64,000 bases of DNA. It comes from Rubrivivax sp. (GTDB lineage: Bacteria > Pseudomonadota > Gammaproteobacteria > Burkholderiales > Burkholderiaceae_C). Below are positions 40,058 to 49,816 of the stretch, piece after piece. The notes under the pieces were generated by a model. The model saw only the letters and a list, made by a program, of their open reading frames with translations, searched no databases and was not told the DNA's origin. Each line of letters opens with the position of its first letter. The stretch's first letter is position 1. The translations under genes and the position numbers were made by a program. The stretch is taken from contig JAHCKS010000006.1 of assembly GCA_026125665.1 (NCBI GenBank), positions 1 through 64,000 on the forward strand. Reading direction: 5' to 3'.

Positions 40058-40723
40058 GTGCGCATCGTCCTCGCGTCGAACAACGCGAAGAAGCTCGTCG
40101 AGCTGCGTGCGCTGCTGGCCGGGCTCGACGTGCAGCTCGTGCCGCAGGGCGAGCTCGGGGTGAGCGAGGCGGAGGAGCCGCACGACACGTTCGTCGAGAA
40201 CGCGCTCGCCAAGGCGCGGCATGCGGCCCGCGCCACGCGGTGCGCGGCGATCGCCGACGACTCGGGCCTGTGCGTGCCGGCGCTGGGCGGCGAGCCGGGA
40301 GTGCACTCGGCGGTTTTTGCCGGCGCGGTGCCGGCCGCCGCTGGTGAAGACCGTGAGGCGCGCCGGCGGTGCCAGGACGCCGCGAACAATGCGTTGCTGC
40401 TCGAGCGGCTGGCGGCGCGTCCGCTGCGGGAGGCCGAAGCCGAGGCGCGCAGCGCGCACTTCACGAGCACGCTCGTTGCGTTGCGCCACGCCGACGATCC
40501 CGAGCCGCTGATCGCCACCGGCCGCTGGCAGGGCATCGTGCTCGCCGCGCCGCGCGGCGCCGGCGGCTTCGGCTACGACCCGCTGCTCTTCATCCCCGCG
40601 CTCGGTGCCACGGTGGCCGAGCTGCCTGCCGACTTGAAGAACCAGCACAGCCACCGCGCGCAGGCGATGCACGTGCTGCGCGAACTGCTGGTCGGCGTCT
40701 GGCGCGTCTCGAGCCCCCCGTGA
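40058..40723 (+). CDS. rdgB: XTP/dITP diphosphatase (HAM1/RdgB)
   Basis: RdgB hydrolyses non-canonical purine triphosphates such as dITP and XTP to keep them out of nucleic acids. The 221-residue protein has LASNNAKKLVELRALL, the catalytic ADDSGLCVPALGGEPGVHS, GFGYDPLLFIP and NQHSHRAQAM. An insert of about 15 residues occurs after the active-site segment (GAVPAAAGEDREARR). The start is a GTG, and the stop overlaps the hemW GTG by 4 nt (GTGA), suggesting coupling. Confidence 0.95.
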   Translation: MRIVLASNNAKKLVELRALLAGLDVQLVPQGELGVSEAEEPHDTFVENALAKARHAARATRCAAIADDSGLCVPALGGEPGVHSAVFAGAVPAAAGEDREARRRCQDAANNALLLERLAARPLREAEAEARSAHFTSTLVALRHADDPEPLIATGRWQGIVLAAPRGAGGFGYDPLLFIPALGATVAELPADLKNQHSHRAQAMHVLRELLVGVWRVSSPP

Positions 40724-41961
40724 GCGAAGGCGCCACCGCCGCAGCCGCGACGCTGGCGCACCTGATGCGCCCCGGCACGCTGCAGCTCGCGAGCCTGCCG
40801 CCGCTGTCGCTCTACGTGCACCTGCCGTGGTGCCTGGCGAAGTGCCCGTATTGCGACTTCAACTCGCATGCCGTGCAGAACGGGGTGCTGCCCGAGACAC
40901 GATACCTCGACGCCCTCGTCGCCGACCTCGACGCGGCGCTGCCGCTCGTCTGGGACCGCCCGGTGCACACGGTGTTCATCGGCGGCGGCACGCCGAGCCT
41001 GTTCACGCCCGAGGGCATCGACCGGCTGCTCGCCGCCGTGCGTGCCCGCCTGCCGCTCGTGCCCGGTGCCGAGGTGACGCTGGAAGCGAACCCCGGCACC
41101 TTCGAGCGCGAGCGGTTCCGTGCCTTCCGCGGCGCGGGCGTGACGCGCCTGTCGGTGGGCGTGCAGAGCTTCGACGACACGCTGCTCGCGCGCATCGGCC
41201 GCGTGCACGACGCGGCGCAGGCGCGCGCCGCGGTCGCGGAGGCCGCGGCCGCCTTCGACACCTTCAACATCGACCTGATGTACGCGCTGCCCGGGCAGAC
41301 GCTCGCGCAGCTGCACGCCGACCTCGACGCGGCGCTGGCCTTGGAGCCGCCGCACGTCTCCGTCTACCACCTGACGCTGGAGCCGAACACGGCGTTCGCC
41401 GTCGATCCGCCGGCGCTGCCCGGCGACGACGAGGCGAGCGAGATGCTCGATGCGATCACCGCCCGCCTAGGCGCGGGCGGTTTCGAGCGCTACGAGGTCT
41501 CGGCCTACGCGCGGCCGGGCCACCGCTGCCGGCACAACCTCAACTACTGGCAGTTCGGCGACTACCTCGGCATCGGTGCAGGTGCGCACGGCAAGCTGAG
41601 CTTCCCGCACCGCGTGGTGCGCCAGGTGCGCTGGCGCGAGCCGGCGCGCTACATGGAAGAGGCGCTCGCCGGCCGGGCCATCTCGAACCAGCACGAGGTG
41701 GCGCGGCACGATCTGCCGTTCGAGTTCATGCTCAACCAGCTGCGCCTGGCCGAAGGCTTCGAGCTCGCGCGCTTCGCCGAGCGCACCGGGCTGCCGCTGT
41801 CGGCCATCGCGGCCGCGCTGGCCGAAGGCGAACGGCGCGGACTGCTGGAGCGGGGCCACGAAGCCGGGCGCGAGATCGTGCGGCCCACGGCGCGCGGGTT
41901 CGACTTCCTCAGCGACGTGCAGGCGCTGTTCCTGCCGTCGACTCGCGCCAGCCGCTCCTGA
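40720..41961 (+). CDS. hemW: Radical SAM haem chaperone HemW
   Basis: A 413-residue radical SAM protein of the HemW/HemN-like family. The iron-sulphur triad is C38, C42, C45 in WCLAKCPYCDF, with GGGTPSLF, EANPGTFERERF and SVGVQSFDD following. The C-terminal HemW domain is present. HemW lacks coproporphyrinogen dehydrogenase activity and is thought to bind and deliver haem. It starts at the GTG overlapping the rdgB stop; an internal ATG at 40765 is an alternative. The position after rdgB is conserved in many proteobacteria. Confidence 0.93.
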   Translation: MSEGATAAAATLAHLMRPGTLQLASLPPLSLYVHLPWCLAKCPYCDFNSHAVQNGVLPETRYLDALVADLDAALPLVWDRPVHTVFIGGGTPSLFTPEGIDRLLAAVRARLPLVPGAEVTLEANPGTFERERFRAFRGAGVTRLSVGVQSFDDTLLARIGRVHDAAQARAAVAEAAAAFDTFNIDLMYALPGQTLAQLHADLDAALALEPPHVSVYHLTLEPNTAFAVDPPALPGDDEASEMLDAITARLGAGGFERYEVSAYARPGHRCRHNLNYWQFGDYLGIGAGAHGKLSFPHRVVRQVRWREPARYMEEALAGRAISNQHEVARHDLPFEFMLNQLRLAEGFELARFAERTGLPLSAIAAALAEGERRGLLERGHEAGREIVRPTARGFDFLSDVQALFLPSTRASRS

Positions 41962-41984
41962 GTCGCGCCGGGGTCCGGCTGCGG

Positions 41985-44900
41985 CTACGGCGCCGCGCGC
42001 CGGGCCAGCACGGCCAGGCTCCACGCCGCGTTGGCCAGCTCCCACGGCGCGCTGACGCGCGCGTACTCCTGCGCCACCGCCGGCGCCAGGTGGACCTGGC
42101 CCGTGTCGACCCACGCGTGGTTGGCGAAGGGGTAGAGCAGCCCGCGCGCAGCCAGCGCCATTGCCGAGCGGCGCGCCTCCTCGGCCTCGCGCGCGCCGAT
42201 CTTCGGCGCGGCGGCGACGAGGGCCATCGCGTCGATCGTGCGGAACGAGATCCAGGCCTTGATGCGGTCGCCGCCGTAGCGCCGCGTGTTCACCGACCAG
42301 CCTGCCGCGGCATCCCAGCCGTCGAAGGCACGGCCCCACCAGTAGTCCCAGCTGCCGCTGTCGGGCAGGCGGCCGCCGGGCGCGATGCGGTCGACGAAGT
42401 GCCGCAGGACGTCGGTGGCCGCCTCGGTCGCTAGCGGCGGCGTGGCCGCATCGGCGGTGGCGAGCACGGCGTGCGCCCATTCGTTCTGGTGGTTGTAGGG
42501 CACGGGCATGCCGTCGAAGGCGAACTTGCTGCCCTTCGGCCAGCGCAGGTGGTGGCGGCCCGGGGCGATCCACTTCGTTTCCTCGCCTTCGCTGGCCATC
42601 ACCTCGATGTGGTCCTCGAGCATCGGCACGGCGCGCTTCAGCACCTCGTACGCCGGCGTCGGCAGCGCATCGGGCACCTCGGTGCGGTAGCGGTGCAGCA
42701 CGAGCAGGAGGCGCCCGGTCTGCACGCCGAAGAGCGCGCGGCTGCGGTCCACCGTGAAGGCGCGCGTGCGGTGCCGGCCGGCTCGCACGTGCTCGTCGAG
42801 CCACTGCATCTCCATGTCCAGCCGCTGCCGCGCCTCGGCCAGCAGAGGGCCGTACAGCGCCAGCGCGCCGGCGTCGCGCCGCGCCAGGTCGAGCAGGTCC
42901 ATCAGGCCGTTGAGGTAGTAGATCTGCGACCAGGGGATGCGGCCTTCCTCGTTGTTGACGCCGAACTCCATCCAGCCCCCCGGCGCGGTGCGCGCCAGGT
43001 CGTGCCGCAGCAGGCGTCGCAGCTGGTACGGATGGCGGGCATGGTCGATCTGCAGCGCCCCGAGCGACCAGCGCAGGTTCCACGGCACGCCGCTGCCGAG
43101 ATCGACCTCCGGCGCCGCGACGCCCGGGGGTGCCTTCACGAACGGCTGGCGCGCCAGCGCGCGCGGGTCCACCGCGGCGGCGATGCACAGGTGCGCGGGC
43201 CCCGAGGGAGTGACCGCCGTCTCGAGCACGTGCCGGCAGCCTTCGATGCGCTGGACGGCGGCCGGTCCACCTTCGCCGGCTTGCCCGGGCTGGCCGGCCG
43301 GGCCGACCTGCATCTGCACGTTGCCGCCGACGAGCCACAGCCGCCCCGCCCGGTGCGGGTCGGGGTGGAACCGCAGGCCGGGCACCATCTCGTAGGTCGC
43401 ACCGGCGGGTTCGCCGAGCGAAGGCAGCCGGGCCGGCGGCCCGAGGGGCTTCGGGCACGGCGCCTCCGTGTCCCACGCGACTTGCCAGTTGGCCAGGCTC
43501 GGGTTGTGGTAGATGACGGCGTGCAGCCGCCCTTCGTGCACCGTGGCGGCGCGCAGCATCGCCACCGCCGTGGGGTCTTCGCCGTGCTGCACGTCGAGCC
43601 GGCAGGTGAGCCGCTCGCCCTCGAAGCGCAGCAGCGCGAGGTGGTTGTCCGGGTGGCGGCGCAGGAAGACGAAGGTGGCCTGCCCCTGCGGCAGCACGTG
43701 CACCGGCACGCCCGGGTCGGGCAGGGCCAGGGTCGTCGCATCGGCGAGCGCCACGCGCGCCTTCCGCGTGGCGTCGAACTGCACGAGGCCGGCCGACGCG
43801 GGCAGCAGCGGCACCGTGTCGCCGGTGCGCGCGGGCGGGCCGGCCAGCCCCCGCGCGAGTGTCGCCACGTCGTCGCCGCCCGAGAGCGCGACGACGGGTG
43901 CCTGCGCCTCTTCGCTGTCGGTCCGGCCGCGCTTCAGCACGCCGGGCGCCATCGTGCAGGTCGTCAGGCCCCGGTAGAGGTAGGCCTCGTACTCGTTGAC
44001 CACGAGCTCGCGCGCGTTGCCACCCTTGCCCGGCGGGTACTTGAGGTAACGGGCGGCCGGCGTTCGGTACGCGGGCACCGCCGCCAGCAGCCACGGCACG
44101 AGCGGCGCGGCGCGCGCCTCGGTGCAGGCGAGATGCAGCGCGAAGCCGAGGTCGTACGAGCGGGCCGCGAGCTTGATGCCCTTGCGCAGCATCGGGAAGG
44201 CGCGCAGCTCACCGGCTTCGCCCTTGAAGTCGCCGAGGTGGCCGAGCACCGCCGGCCAGTCGAACCGCTCGGCCAGCCGGCCGCCGTGTGCCAGGTAGTC
44301 GCGCACGCCGGCGATGACGTACCCGGCATGCGGCAGGTCGTTCGGCAGCGCCTGCTGCACCGAGTAGTTCCAGTACCAGTGGCCGCTGCCTGGCACGAGC
44401 TGGCGGTGGCGCAGCAGCGCGGCCATGGTCCGGTCGGCCGCGGCCTCGTAGCGAGCCCTCGTCGCCGCGTCGCGCACGCCGAGGCTCGCGCGCTGGATCT
44501 GCCCGGCCAGGTAGGCGGCCGGATTGAAGGTGTCGTAGCGCCGGTCGGCCGCCGTCAGCGAGTACGGCGCCATGCCCGAGGGCGAGGCCGTGGCCGCGTC
44601 GAGGTACGGCTCGACGGCCGCGCGAACCACCTCCCGGATGCGTGCGTGCGGCGCGCCGGCGTCGCGCTCGGCCCAGGTCATCAACGCGTCGATGACGATC
44701 GCGGTGGTGATCGTGTACTCGGTGTGCGCCGGGTTGGTGGAGCCGTCGTCGTAGGCGTCCCAGGCCACCGGCAGGCCCCAGCCCGTCACGCCGTCGCCGT
44801 CTTCGTCGGCATGCGCGAGCAGCCACTCGCCGGCCGTGCGCGCGAGATTGGCCTCGCCGCTTCGCCACGCGGTGCCGAGGCGTTCGACCTCGGCCAGCAG

Positions 44901-45137
44901 CACCATCGCGTAGGCCTTCGGCACGTCGCCTTCGGCGTGGCCGGGGTAGTCCGTGGTGCCGAAACCCGGCCGCGATGCGGGCAGCGCGCGGTGGATCTCC
45001 GAGGCCGCTTGCGTGGCGTTGGCATGCAGGTCGGGTTGTGCGTGCCGCGAGCAGCCGGGCCCGGCGAGCCACACCGGCACGGCAAGTGCCGCGGCGCGCA
45101 GGACCCAGCCGGCGCGGTGAGGGCGCCGGGTGTTCAT
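41985..45137 (-). CDS. Large secreted protein of unknown function, helical-toroid-like
   Basis: A 1050-residue protein with a basic N terminus and hydrophobic core ending AGPGC, a poor lipobox that could still be a signal peptide. Residues about 60-370 show repeated helical motifs with WDAYDDGSTNPAHTEYTITT and GSGHWYWNYSVQQALPND, recalling (alpha/alpha) toroid proteins such as C5-epimerases or glycoside-active enzymes. A beta-rich middle follows, then a second helical half with GVNNEEGRIPWSQIYYLNGL and MPVPYNHQNEWAHAVLA. No characterised family is recognised. The ATG overlaps the stop of the LysR gene upstream (ATGA), so the two are translated together. Confidence 0.75.
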   Translation of the reverse strand: MNTRRPHRAGWVLRAAALAVPVWLAGPGCSRHAQPDLHANATQAASEIHRALPASRPGFGTTDYPGHAEGDVPKAYAMVLLAEVERLGTAWRSGEANLARTAGEWLLAHADEDGDGVTGWGLPVAWDAYDDGSTNPAHTEYTITTAIVIDALMTWAERDAGAPHARIREVVRAAVEPYLDAATASPSGMAPYSLTAADRRYDTFNPAAYLAGQIQRASLGVRDAATRARYEAAADRTMAALLRHRQLVPGSGHWYWNYSVQQALPNDLPHAGYVIAGVRDYLAHGGRLAERFDWPAVLGHLGDFKGEAGELRAFPMLRKGIKLAARSYDLGFALHLACTEARAAPLVPWLLAAVPAYRTPAARYLKYPPGKGGNARELVVNEYEAYLYRGLTTCTMAPGVLKRGRTDSEEAQAPVVALSGGDDVATLARGLAGPPARTGDTVPLLPASAGLVQFDATRKARVALADATTLALPDPGVPVHVLPQGQATFVFLRRHPDNHLALLRFEGERLTCRLDVQHGEDPTAVAMLRAATVHEGRLHAVIYHNPSLANWQVAWDTEAPCPKPLGPPARLPSLGEPAGATYEMVPGLRFHPDPHRAGRLWLVGGNVQMQVGPAGQPGQAGEGGPAAVQRIEGCRHVLETAVTPSGPAHLCIAAAVDPRALARQPFVKAPPGVAAPEVDLGSGVPWNLRWSLGALQIDHARHPYQLRRLLRHDLARTAPGGWMEFGVNNEEGRIPWSQIYYLNGLMDLLDLARRDAGALALYGPLLAEARQRLDMEMQWLDEHVRAGRHRTRAFTVDRSRALFGVQTGRLLLVLHRYRTEVPDALPTPAYEVLKRAVPMLEDHIEVMASEGEETKWIAPGRHHLRWPKGSKFAFDGMPVPYNHQNEWAHAVLATADAATPPLATEAATDVLRHFVDRIAPGGRLPDSGSWDYWWGRAFDGWDAAAGWSVNTRRYGGDRIKAWISFRTIDAMALVAAAPKIGAREAEEARRSAMALAARGLLYPFANHAWVDTGQVHLAPAVAQEYARVSAPWELANAAWSLAVLARRAAP

Positions 45138-46042
45138 CGCCCCGACTCCGCCAGCATCTTGCGCGACAGCGCCATCTCCTCGCGCAGCCACTCGCGCAGG
45201 GCGCCGAGCGCCGGCAGGTCCGCGTGCTGCGGCGGGTAGACGAACCAGTAGGGCGCCGGCCTGCCGTCGGCCAGCGACAGCGGCGACAGGCGCACCAGCC
45301 GGCCGGCCTGCAGCGCGTCGGCGGCGAGCAGCTCGCTCGCCAAGGCCACGCCGAGGTCCTGCTCGGCGGCCTGCAGCAGCAGGCCGAAGTCGTTGAACTC
45401 CGCCACCGTCTTGGCCTGCAGCCGGCAGCCGCACAGCGAGAGGAACCGTGTCCACTGCTCGGCATGGCCGAGCAACGGTTCGGCGGCGATCGCCTCGTGG
45501 TCGCCGAAACGCAGCCGCGCGGCGCGCGCCGGCGCGCCGACGGCCACCAGCGCCGAGGTGACGAGCTGCTCGCCCTCGAGCCCGCGCCACGGACCGGCGC
45601 CGCTGCGCACCGCGGCGTGGAAACCCTCGCGCTGCAGGTCCACCAGGGCCTGCGTGGCGTGGATGTCCAGCGCGATGGCCGGATGCCGCTCGCGCCACCG
45701 AGCCATGCGCGGCAGCAGCCAGCGCTGCGCGAACGACGGCAGCACGCTGATGCGCAGCGTCTGCACCTTGCCCTCGGCGGCGAGCGACGCCGCTCGCACG
45801 CCCTCGTCCAGCAGCGTCAACGCCCCCTCGACGGCGTACTGAAGCGCCGCCCCCGCGGCGTTGAGCGCGAGGCTGCGGCCGCGCCGCTCGAAGAGCGCGA
45901 AGCCGAGCTGCTGCTCGAGCAGGCGCATCTGCTGGCTGACGGCGCTGTGCGTCAGATGCAGCCGTTCGGCGGTGGCACGCAGGTTCTGCGTGCGCGCCGC
46001 CTCGCGGAAGGCGGGCAGGGTGGCGAGTGGCAGGCGGCTCAT
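45134..46042 (-). CDS. LysR-family transcriptional regulator
   Basis: A 302-residue regulator with the LysR helix-turn-helix (about 18-45, NLRATAERLHLTHSAVSQQM) and an effector domain beginning RISVLPSFAQRWLLPRM. It belongs to the GcvA-like group. Its 3' end overlaps the start of the 1050-residue secreted protein gene, and it is divergent from the DUF1127 gene at 46187. Both neighbours are candidate targets; LysR proteins usually control the divergent gene. The ATG at 46042 is used. Confidence 0.9.
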   Translation of the reverse strand: MSRLPLATLPAFREAARTQNLRATAERLHLTHSAVSQQMRLLEQQLGFALFERRGRSLALNAAGAALQYAVEGALTLLDEGVRAASLAAEGKVQTLRISVLPSFAQRWLLPRMARWRERHPAIALDIHATQALVDLQREGFHAAVRSGAGPWRGLEGEQLVTSALVAVGAPARAARLRFGDHEAIAAEPLLGHAEQWTRFLSLCGCRLQAKTVAEFNDFGLLLQAAEQDLGVALASELLAADALQAGRLVRLSPLSLADGRPAPYWFVYPPQHADLPALGALREWLREEMALSRKMLAESGR

Positions 46043-46095
46043 CGTCTGGGGCCCGGCGAGGGGATCGGTCGGATGCTGGTAAGTCTGACTGCACA

Positions 46096-46113
46096 GATCA
46101 CGCAGAAATGATC
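46096..46113. promoter_or_regulatory. Candidate LysR operator between the divergent genes
   Basis: GATCA, 8 nt, TGATC is an inverted repeat in the 144-bp gap between the LysR gene and the DUF1127 gene. A second pair of direct GATCACC repeats lies at about 46156-46173, next to the DUF1127 start. These are plausible LysR sites judged by eye only. Confidence 0.35.
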
Positions 46114-46186
46114 GCTTCACTGGCGCCGATTTGCAACCTACAGTGACCAGCACTCGATCACCGAACCGATCACCCAGGAGCCCGCC

Positions 46187-46552
46187 ATGATCCCAGTCGC
46201 CTGCTGCGCCTCCGACGCACGAGTTGCCCTGCCGCTGTCGGCCGTGCCGGCGGCGCCGGTCCTGCCGGCGCCGCCGCGGGCCCGCGCCGCATCCGTCGGC
46301 CGGACTCCCGCCTCGCTGCGACAGCCGCAACTGCCGGCCCGCGCGATCCGGCTCGCCCCGCCGCTCGCGGCACGCCTCGCCGACGCAGTGGCCGGTGCCT
46401 GGCGGCAGTGGCGCGAGGCCGCACGCGAACGCGCCGAGTTGCGCGCGCTGGCCGCGCTCGATCCGCTGACGCTCAGGGACATCGGCATGGCCGAGCGCGC
46501 GCCGCGGCTCGAACGACCGTCCTGGGTCGACCTGGAGCGCGCGCGCTGGTGA
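46187..46552 (+). CDS. DUF1127 family small protein
   Basis: A 121-residue protein whose C-terminal part (about 75-110) contains ELRALAALDPLTLRDIGM, the DUF1127 motif, preceded by an Ala/Pro-rich segment of about 70 residues. The ATG at 46187 has an AGGAG 6-7 nt upstream. Some DUF1127 proteins are small regulators of RNA turnover or phosphate and carbon control, but most are uncharacterised. It is divergent from the LysR gene, and a LysR site may control it. Confidence 0.75.
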   Translation: MIPVACCASDARVALPLSAVPAAPVLPAPPRARAASVGRTPASLRQPQLPARAIRLAPPLAARLADAVAGAWRQWREAARERAELRALAALDPLTLRDIGMAERAPRLERPSWVDLERARW

Positions 46553-46751
46553 GTGCACGCACGCGCTGCCTCGATGCGGTTCCACCCGGGCGCGCACCCC
46601 GTCTCAGCGCAGGGGTGGGTGCCTGGCTCGATGCAGGACGACGTCCGGGTCAGCGCCTGAGCGTCGGCTCGGCGGCCCGCCACCCCCGCAGGAAGCCGGC
46701 AGCAGCGACGGGGGCCGACGGCAGCGCGATCACCTGCCGCGCTGCGGCGGC

Positions 46752-47882
46752 TCAGACGCGCGAGGTCGCCAGGCCGACGGTGCTGCGCAGCCGCTCGAGC
46801 AGCCGCGGCGCGATCTGCGTCAACGGCAACACCTCGTCGGCGGCACCGTGCGCGATGGCCTCGCGCGGCATGCCGAAGACGACGCAGCTCGCCTCGTCCT
46901 GGCAGATGTTCCAGCTGCCGGCGTCGCGCATCCGGCGCATCGCCGCCGCGCCGTCGCCGCCCATGCCGGTGAGCATCACGCCCAGCGCGTTGCGGCCGAC
47001 GACGCGCGCCGCCGACTCGAACAGCACCTCCACCGAAGGCTTGTGCCGGTTCACCGGCTCGCCGTCGAAGACGCGCGCGATGTAGTTCGCGCCGGAGCGC
47101 TCCACCGCGAGGTGGTGGCCGCCCGGTGCGATGTAGGCGTGGCCGGGCAGCACACGCTCGCCGTCGCGTGCCTCGGCCACCGAGAGCCGGCACAACCCGT
47201 CCAGCCGCTGCGCGTAGCTGCGCGTGAAGCCGGGCGGCATGTGCTGCGTGATCAGCACCGCCGGCGCGTCGGCCGGCAGGTTGACGAGCACCTCGCGCGT
47301 GGCCTCGGTGCCGCCGGTGGAGGCACCGATGAAGATGAGCTTCTCGGTCGACAGGCGCCCGAGCAGCGCACCGCCGCCGGACGGGGTGGCCGGCGCGTGC
47401 GCCGCGCCTGGCGAGGCCGTGCCGTGGGGCGCGGGATGCGCCGCGGCACCCGCTGCCGCCGGCGCGGCGGCATGCCGCTGCACGCGCGCGCGTGCGGCGA
47501 TGCGGATCTTCTCGGTGATCTCGGTGCCGAGCTGGCGCAGGCCGTCGCTGACGCCGATCTTCGGCTTGGCGACGAAGTCCACCGCGCCGAGCTCCAGCGC
47601 GCGCAGCGTGACGTCCGCGCCTCGCTCGGTGAGCGTGGAGACCATCAGCACCGGCATGGGCCGCAGGCGCATCAGCCGCGCCAGGAAGTCCAGCCCGTCC
47701 ATGCGCGGCATCTCGACGTCCAGCGTGATGACGTCCGGGTTCAGGTTGCGGATCATCTCGCGCGCCACCAGCGGGTCGCTGGCCGCGCCGATGCACTGCA
47801 TGTCGGCCTGCCGGTTGATGATCTCGGTGAGCAGGCTGCGCACGAGTGCGGAGTCGTCCACCACCAGGACTCGGGTCTTCAT
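46752..47882 (-). CDS. cheB: Chemotaxis protein-glutamate methylesterase CheB
   Basis: CheB removes methyl groups from chemoreceptors, resetting adaptation. The 376 residues have a receiver domain with D9-D10 and D55 in [13 protein letters not shown], an Ala/Pro-rich linker, and a CheB esterase domain with S188 in GASTGG, H214 in [10 protein letters not shown] and D310 in TGMGGDG. The ATG at 47882 has GGGAG upstream. It is the last gene of cheR-cheD-cheB. Receptors and CheA are not in the window. Confidence 0.95.
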   Translation of the reverse strand: MKTRVLVVDDSALVRSLLTEIINRQADMQCIGAASDPLVAREMIRNLNPDVITLDVEMPRMDGLDFLARLMRLRPMPVLMVSTLTERGADVTLRALELGAVDFVAKPKIGVSDGLRQLGTEITEKIRIAARARVQRHAAAPAAAGAAAHPAPHGTASPGAAHAPATPSGGGALLGRLSTEKLIFIGASTGGTEATREVLVNLPADAPAVLITQHMPPGFTRSYAQRLDGLCRLSVAEARDGERVLPGHAYIAPGGHHLAVERSGANYIARVFDGEPVNRHKPSVEVLFESAARVVGRNALGVMLTGMGGDGAAAMRRMRDAGSWNICQDEASCVVFGMPREAIAHGAADEVLPLTQIAPRLLERLRSTVGLATSRV

Positions 47883-47938
47883 CGCGGGCTCCCTGGTTCG
47901 TCTTGTCGTGTCGTGTGGCTCGGCGTGCGCGGCCGGGC

Positions 47939-48628
47939 TCAGAACAGGTCGACGCTGCCGCCGGCGCCGCCGGCCGCGCCGGTGCTGGCCGCCTGCGCCG
48001 CGGCCTGGCGCTCCTGCGCCAGCAGCACGTCGGTGTTCGTGGTGGCCAGGCGCTTGACCATCGCCTTGCCGCTGCCCGGCAGGAAACACACCTTGCGCGG
48101 ATAGATGTCGAGCACGTCCTTGCTGACCACCGTGATGCGCTCGGTGCGCAGGTAGTCGAGCACGAACTGCGTGTTGCGCTCGCCGACGTTGATGGTGGTC
48201 ATGCCACCGATCACGGCGCCGCCACCGAAGACCTTGGCTTCCATCGCCCCGCGGTTGGCGCCGCGCTTGACGAGCTCGCCGATGAGCTGGTCCATCGCGA
48301 AGTGTCCGTAGCGGCCGCTGGCGTCGCCGCTGCCGCCGCCCCCGTCGGGCAGCAGGAAGTGGTTCATGCCGCCGACGCGCCGCTCGCGGTCCCACAGGCA
48401 GGCGGCGATGCACGAGCCGAGCGTCGTCATCACGAGCACGTCCTCGTCGTGCACGAAGAACTCGCCCGGCAGCACCTTCACCGCTTCCTTGCCGAAGTGC
48501 GCGTCCCAGTAGAAGAACGAGGCTTCGCCCGGCTTGCGCGCGCGGCTGCGCAGCCGCTCCAGGCGTGCCTGCTGTTGCGCGATGCCGGCGGGGGTGCCGG
48601 CGGGGGAGGGGGCGAGGGCCACCGACAT
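47939..48628 (-). CDS. cheD: Chemoreceptor glutamine deamidase CheD
   Basis: CheD deamidates glutamines in chemoreceptors. The 229-residue protein has the catalytic-pair region [13 protein letters not shown] with C73, [10 protein letters not shown] with H90, and [21 protein letters not shown] written here as separate parts. The first 35 residues and the Ala/Gly-rich tail are outside the core fold. It lies between cheR and cheB, 13 nt after cheR and 56 nt before cheB. The ATG at 48628 is used. Confidence 0.94.
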   Translation of the reverse strand: MSVALAPSPAGTPAGIAQQQARLERLRSRARKPGEASFFYWDAHFGKEAVKVLPGEFFVHDEDVLVMTTLGSCIAACLWDRERRVGGMNHFLLPDGGGGSGDASGRYGHFAMDQLIGELVKRGANRGAMEAKVFGGGAVIGGMTTINVGERNTQFVLDYLRTERITVVSKDVLDIYPRKVCFLPGSGKAMVKRLATTNTDVLLAQERQAAAQAASTGAAGGAGGSVDLF

Positions 48629-48641
48629 GGTTCGTGCCGCG

Positions 48642-49520
48642 TCAGACGCGCTCGTAGATCGTCTTGCCGCGCAGGCGGAAGAGATCGCGCGCGTCGCTGA
48701 AGTTCTCGGAGTGGCCCACGTACAGCAGGCCGCCGGGCTTGAGCACGCCGTGCGTGCGCTGCAGCACGCGCCGCTGCGTGGCATTGTCGAAGTAGATCAT
48801 CACGTTGCGGCAGAAGACGATGTCGAATGCCGGCCCGAGACGCGACCAGTCGCCGTTGACGAGGTTGAAGGTCGCGAAGCGCACCAGCCGCGCGAGCTCG
48901 GGACGCACGCGCACGCGGCCCTCGTTGGCGCCGGTGCCGCGCTGGAAGTGGCGGCGCAGCCGCTCGGGGCCGAGGCCGCGCGACTCGGCACCGTAGACCC
49001 CGCGCTCGGCCGTGGCCAGCACGTGGGTGTCGATGTCGCTGGCCAGGATCTCCACGTTCGCCGAGGCACCGAGGGCCTCCACGGCCGTCATCGCCAGCGA
49101 GTACGGCTCCTCGCCGGTGCTGGCGGCACTGCACCAGATGCGCAGCGGCTGGCCGCCTGCGGCCAGGTGTGCGGCACGCGCGCGCAGGTCCTCGGCCAGC
49201 GCCGTGAAGTGGTGTTCCTCCCTGAAGAACGACGTGAGGTTGGTCGTCAGGCAGTTGACGAACCGCTGCAGCTCGGCGTCGGCGGCGGCGCCTCCGGTGG
49301 CGATCGCGCGCTCCAGGTGTTGAAGGTAGTCGGCGAAGCTCGCATGCCCCGTCTCGCGCAGCCGGCGCGACAGGCGGCCGTAGACCATCGCCTGCTTGCC
49401 CTCGGCGAGGTGGATGCCGGCATGCCGGTGGATCAGCCGGCGCACCTGGTCGAAGTCGCCGCGGGTCATCGCGAATTCGGCGGCCCCTTCGGCGAGGGCG
49501 AGCGTGGACGGTTCGAACAT
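48642..49520 (-). CDS. cheR: Chemotaxis methyltransferase CheR
   Basis: CheR methylates glutamates in chemoreceptors using S-adenosylmethionine. The ATG at 49520 gives 292 residues; the longer frame to 49604 has no domain sequence. The N-terminal helical domain is followed by the methyltransferase domain with IWCSAASTGEEPYSLAMT and FDIVFCRNVMIYFD. It heads a cheR-cheD-cheB operon transcribed away from the GGDEF gene. Confidence 0.94.
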   Translation of the reverse strand: MFEPSTLALAEGAAEFAMTRGDFDQVRRLIHRHAGIHLAEGKQAMVYGRLSRRLRETGHASFADYLQHLERAIATGGAAADAELQRFVNCLTTNLTSFFREEHHFTALAEDLRARAAHLAAGGQPLRIWCSAASTGEEPYSLAMTAVEALGASANVEILASDIDTHVLATAERGVYGAESRGLGPERLRRHFQRGTGANEGRVRVRPELARLVRFATFNLVNGDWSRLGPAFDIVFCRNVMIYFDNATQRRVLQRTHGVLKPGGLLYVGHSENFSDARDLFRLRGKTIYERV

Positions 49521-49816
49521 GGGACTCGGAAGCGGGTGCCGCGCGAACGGGGAGGCAGGCGGCGACGAAGGGTGCCGGGGAACGGAGAAGAGCGCCGGAC
49601 GCACGCGAGCGCGCGGGACGCGACCTCACCGGGTTTTCGGCCCGCCGGGGGGCAAATCAAGGCTCGATCTGGCACGTGAACCCCGGCCAGTTCATGGCGT
49701 TGCGCCCTCGGGGCCGCTGCTAGACTGGATTCGGGCCCGGGTATCCGTCGTCGCCGCTGGCGTTGCGACGCGGTCTCCGGGCCCGTTGTTGTGCCGAACA
49801 CGCCGCCCACCCGCTC
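49521..49816. other. Divergent promoter region between cheR and the GGDEF gene
   Basis: A 296-bp gap. On the plus strand TTGCGC at 49700-49705 and TAGACT at 49721-49726 form a possible sigma-70 promoter with 15-bp spacing, about 90 nt upstream of the GGDEF start. No RNA gene or clear operator is seen. Confidence 0.35.
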
